From Pseudidiomarina aestuarii (lineage in GTDB: Bacteria; Pseudomonadota; Gammaproteobacteria; Enterobacterales; Alteromonadaceae), in assembly GCA_003030745.1 (NCBI GenBank), contig PYVG01000035.1, positions 1 to 10,044 on the forward strand: a stretch of DNA of 10,044 nt. Direction: 5' to 3'. Position numbers and translations under genes: made by a program. The stretch's first letter is position 1. Each line of letters begins with the position of its first letter. The notes under the pieces are model-generated. The model saw only the letters and a program-made list of their open reading frames with translations. It was not told where the DNA came from and did no database searches. Positions 7,967-10,044 of the stretch are shown piece after piece.

Positions 7967-7996
7967 CAAGCTAACCTTACCGCAGAACCTCAAGAA
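7953..7996. repeat. Inverted repeat across the higA/hipA convergent junction
   Basis: TTCTTGAG (7953-7960) and CTCAAGAA (7989-7996) are perfect 8-base complements separated by 28 bases. The loop contains both stop codons (higA TAG 7964-7966, hipA TAA 7979-7977) and the whole 10-base gap. There is no T-tract on either side and the stem is not GC-rich, so it is not a normal intrinsic terminator. It could mark a processing or pausing structure on both transcripts, or be chance. Confidence 0.4.
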
Positions 7997-9266
7997 CATG
8001 CTGACGAGATGCATCTAGTTGTTTTGTAATAAGCGCGGTCGTTTCAGGGTGAATTCCGATGCTCTTTGCGATACGTGTAAAATCTGACACCACCTCAACC
8101 AATTCTTCAATGGCAAGCCGGGCTTGGGACCAGCGTGCAAAGCCCGCTGTATCGGCAAGCTGTTGCAGCGCAGCTAGAGGCGGGCGTTTGCCGAACCCTG
8201 CAAAGGACGTGGCGTGCTCTCCGTAAGGACTTGGGCTAAAAGTAACATCATAAAATGGTGCAGGTTGCCAAGCGCCGGAGTCACTTTGTAAAAAGGCCCA
8301 ATTCTTACTGTGATCGTCCTGATTACAGACAAGCAAGTTGAAGACCGCACGCTTGAATTGTAATTGCCCCATTGCCGGTGACTTACACAGTATTTTTGTT
8401 GCTTTTATTAAATCCATATAGTCCATGCTGGGTGTACGAAAATCAGCATCAAGCAAGCCGCAAGCGCTGTGGAGGTGCAACCGACCAGATGTGCCGTCGG
8501 GGTTATGGAGATAGTCGAAGCGTTTTAGTGCAAGCCAATATTCCGCTCCAGAGCGCTCCGGTGCATTTAATAATTGCCATTCTGGTGGATTGAGGCCTGC
8601 TGCGAGCGCCATTGTTAGATAAGCTGCTTCACACAGTCCTTCCTCATGCCCCAAGGCGAGATTGGCTGATGTGAACTTCACTAGCCATGCGTGATCATGA
8701 GCTTGTGGCTGGGTGCGGCACTGTGTGTAGTTATCACCAGTAAAGTACACTTGTGCTTTGGGGCGCGCACCGCCCGAACTGCCTGAAGCGACCAGTTCAC
8801 TCAACACTTCGTCCGTTTCACCATCAAAAAGAGCTTGAGCGTGAAGGCCCAAGGTATCCAACTGGATAGTTTCGTCTTTCATCTCGACATAGTCCGATGT
8901 TGGACTAAACGCTAAGGCTCCGAGCGCGGATTGACCAACAAAAGCCAGTCTATCCATTGCCGTTATATTTATGGGTAATATCCCGTGCTTTCGAAAAACA
9001 CGATTTTGTAGAAGTAATCCCCAACCATCAGGCAACGCATCGGCAAACACGCCATGCAACCCAGCGTGCGGCAATTTGGGTGCAGGTTGCACAGTTCCAT
9101 CAAAATTCAAATGAAATGGCGAAAGGTTTTCGAAACGAGCCAGATAATCTTGGTTGTATTGAAAAAAGACACCTTGTTTATTTTGTGCCAGCACGCCAAC
9201 GTGAATTTGCGCGCCTGAGCTGAGTGTCCGCGAAACATTGAGTTTGGGTACCGGGTTAAAAGCCAT
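7977..9266 (-). CDS. hipA: HipA-family serine/threonine kinase toxin
   Basis: HipA toxins phosphorylate a glutamyl-tRNA synthetase-type target, halting translation and promoting dormancy. This 429-residue protein has the HipA N-terminal subdomain (about 10-120, with FADALPDGWGLLL at 74-86) and the kinase core: a glycine-rich loop SGSSGGARPKA (161-171), WLVKF with the ATP-binding lysine K197, the catalytic loop NQDDHSKN (315-322, D317) and the metal-binding motif PFYDVTF (D340). By spacing, S163 matches the regulatory autophosphorylated Ser150 of E. coli HipA (seven residues before the loop lysine). No active-site loss is seen. The start is ATG 9266, eight bases after AGGAGGT (9281-9275); a TTG at 9284 would place that site inside the gene. 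It overlaps hipB by 11 bases. The substrate here cannot be read from sequence. Confidence 0.93.
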   Translation of the reverse strand: MAFNPVPKLNVSRTLSSGAQIHVGVLAQNKQGVFFQYNQDYLARFENLSPFHLNFDGTVQPAPKLPHAGLHGVFADALPDGWGLLLQNRVFRKHGILPINITAMDRLAFVGQSALGALAFSPTSDYVEMKDETIQLDTLGLHAQALFDGETDEVLSELVASGSSGGARPKAQVYFTGDNYTQCRTQPQAHDHAWLVKFTSANLALGHEEGLCEAAYLTMALAAGLNPPEWQLLNAPERSGAEYWLALKRFDYLHNPDGTSGRLHLHSACGLLDADFRTPSMDYMDLIKATKILCKSPAMGQLQFKRAVFNLLVCNQDDHSKNWAFLQSDSGAWQPAPFYDVTFSPSPYGEHATSFAGFGKRPPLAALQQLADTAGFARWSQARLAIEELVEVVSDFTRIAKSIGIHPETTALITKQLDASRQHVLEVLR

Positions 9267-9540
9267 CTTTGAGTACCTCCTCAATGGACTGCGGGATCTC
9301 GATTGGTTGGTGCTGTGTCACAGCATACAAGCGGCGAAGATCATCGAGGGTTTGCCACAGCAACAGTAGTTGACGAAATGAAATTTGCCCGGTGAGCTCA
9401 AATTTTTTGATGGTCGATGCGGGTACTGAACTGCGCTCAGCGAGAGCCTCGCGAGACAATTTAGCAGTCTCACGACAGTTTCGCAGGTAGTCGGCAAATG
9501 CTCGTTGCACATCGTTTTCGGCGAGAAGCTGATATTTCAT
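9256..9540 (-). CDS. hipB: HipB-type antitoxin (XRE-family helix-turn-helix)
   Basis: This 94-residue protein has an XRE helix-turn-helix at about 14-68 (FADYLRNCRETAKLSREALA, SSVPASTIKKFELTGQISF) and a short C-terminal tail (EIPQSIEEVLKDGF). It precedes hipA in the same transcription direction and overlaps it by 11 bases, the standard hipBA arrangement. HipB dimers bind and inhibit HipA and repress their own promoter. The start is ATG at 9540, giving MKYQLLAENDVQRAFADYLR; no strong Shine-Dalgarno is visible (GGTTCGCT just upstream). The palindrome at 9553-9570, immediately upstream and next to a consensus -10, is the likely operator. Identity is clear from domain and context, though the HTH differs enough from E. 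coli HipB that its operator sequence also differs. Confidence 0.88.
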   Translation of the reverse strand: MKYQLLAENDVQRAFADYLRNCRETAKLSREALAERSSVPASTIKKFELTGQISFRQLLLLWQTLDDLRRLYAVTQHQPIEIPQSIEEVLKDGF

Positions 9541-9552
9541 AGCGAACCATAT

Positions 9553-9570
9553 TGGACACAGATGTATCCA
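9553..9570. promoter_or_regulatory. Likely HipB operator palindrome
   Basis: Read on the - strand, TGGATACATCTGTGTCCA has 8-base arms that pair at seven of eight positions around a two-base centre. It directly follows the -10 box and so would overlie the transcription start. A further TGGATA half-site lies at 9594-9599 (+ strand), 25 bases from the TATCC half of this element. E. coli HipB binds TATCC-N8-GGATA; here the half-sites are related, but those of the main palindrome point the opposite way. Confidence 0.6.
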
Positions 9571-9575
9571 TTATA
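9570..9575 (-). promoter_or_regulatory. hipBA promoter -10 element
   Basis: The - strand reads TATAAT, a perfect -10 consensus, ending 29 bases before the hipB ATG. The -35 region at 16-17 base spacing (ATCCAA/TCCAAT) is a poor match, which suggests a weak or activator-independent low-level promoter. It overlaps the edge of the operator palindrome by one base, consistent with autorepression by HipB-HipA. Confidence 0.6.
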
Positions 9576-9608
9576 GTCGAAAATTAATCAAATTGGATAT
9601 AATAGTAT

Positions 9609-9998
9609 CTACTGCGCTTTAAACTTAATCAGTCGGCGGCGCTCTTTCTTGTCCGGCTTGTGGTCGGGGTGCGGGTTGTAGAGAGCATTGACGCGTCGTA
9701 ACTCGGCTTCTTTTTCGCGGCGTGCCAGTGACTCTGGCGTTTCTTCGTAAAGTTCTTGTGCCAACGGTGCACTGAGGCGGTGTTCGCTGAGTGCAAGAAT
9801 CACCACATCATAAATGTCATGCCCGCGCGGGCAGCGCACGGTTTGCCCAACGGTCACCGTTTTGGATGGCTTGCAGCGTTGGCCATCCACTTGCACTTTC
9901 CTGGATTGCACCAACTGCCGAGCAACCGAGCGCGTTTTGCAAAACCGCGCTGCCCACAGCCATTTGTCGATGCGTACCGGTTCCGAGCGAGTACTCAT
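9609..9998 (-). CDS. hslR: Ribosome-associated heat shock protein Hsp15
   Basis: Hsp15 binds free 50S subunits that still carry nascent chain-tRNA after premature dissociation and helps recycle them. This 129-residue protein has an N-terminal S4 RNA-binding domain (RIDKWLWAARFCKTRSVARQ at 9-28, then GQTVRC) and a basic C-terminal tail (DHKPDKKERRRLIKFKAQ), the normal layout and length for the family (E. coli about 133). ATG 9998 overlaps the stop of an upstream gene by one base (TAATG), so translation is probably coupled. In E. coli the order is yrfG-hslR-hslO. Here hslO is not next; hipBA begins 68 bases downstream. I see no intrinsic terminator in that gap, so hslR transcription may read through into hipBA. 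Confidence 0.95.
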   Translation of the reverse strand: MSTRSEPVRIDKWLWAARFCKTRSVARQLVQSRKVQVDGQRCKPSKTVTVGQTVRCPRGHDIYDVVILALSEHRLSAPLAQELYEETPESLARREKEAELRRVNALYNPHPDHKPDKKERRRLIKFKAQ

Positions 9999-10044
9999 TA
10001 CGATTCCAGCAAGTCTGCTTCAGTAAAGCGATACTCGGTTAGAC
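9998..10044 (-). CDS. C-terminal end of an upstream gene, possibly YrfG (GMP/IMP nucleotidase)
   Basis: On the - strand a frame enters from the window edge and ends at TAA (10000-9998), encoding about 15 residues ending LTEYRFTEADLLES. The stop overlaps the hslR start (TAATG), which is typical of a coupled operon gene. The HAD-family nucleotidase yrfG precedes hslR in E. coli and relatives, so that is the best guess, but the tail is too short to identify by itself. Confidence 0.5.
   Translation of the reverse strand, partial: LTEYRFTEADLLES

Noticed and set aside
9267..9284. Upstream TTG start for hipA at 9284
   Set aside because: It would place the strong AGGAGGT ribosome binding site inside the gene; ATG 9266 lies at ideal spacing from that site.
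7273..9610. GTATCT at 7273-7278 and again at 9605-9610 as a target-site duplication around the TA region
   Set aside because: Six bases over 2.3 kb is easily chance, no terminal inverted repeats accompany it, and no transposase or integrase is present.

Overview
The window comes from a gammaproteobacterial chromosome. Positions 2-7238 carry the conserved block pilW(pilF)-rodZ-ispG-hisS-yfgM-bamB-der, all on the + strand. This gene order, with a PilF-type pilotin ahead of rodZ, is known from Pseudomonas- and Alteromonadales-type genomes. The protein sequences look most like Alteromonadales (possibly Idiomarinaceae), but that placement is an impression and was not computed. Base composition looks balanced by eye.

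Region 1 (2-7273) is a dense co-directional cluster. It runs from type IV pilus assembly (PilW) to cell shape (RodZ), isoprenoid precursor synthesis (IspG), histidyl-tRNA synthesis (HisS), inner-membrane chaperoning and outer-membrane protein assembly (YfgM, BamB) and ribosome maturation (Der). Several junctions overlap by 1-4 bases, which suggests translational coupling. The hisS-yfgM gap holds a small repeat cluster. A strong intrinsic terminator closes the cluster just after der.

Region 2 (about 7274-9608) is accessory. It holds two complete type II toxin-antitoxin loci in convergent orientation, only 10 bases apart at their 3' ends. The + strand locus is a HigB-like toxin followed by a HigA-type antitoxin. 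Its toxin keeps the family's two ends but lacks the usual basic active-site core. The - strand locus is hipB followed by hipA, with all expected kinase motifs present. Each locus has a palindrome at its promoter that is the likely autoregulatory operator. An 8-bp inverted repeat straddles the convergent 3' junction.

Region 3 (9609-10044, - strand) returns to core genes: hslR (Hsp15), coupled by a TAATG junction to the last codons of an upstream gene that may be yrfG. In E. coli hslR is followed by hslO (Hsp33); here hipBA takes that position.

The points most worth a second look are the atypical HigB-like toxin, the paired TA loci between two core blocks, and their operators. I see no CRISPR array, tRNA, rRNA, transposase or integrase.
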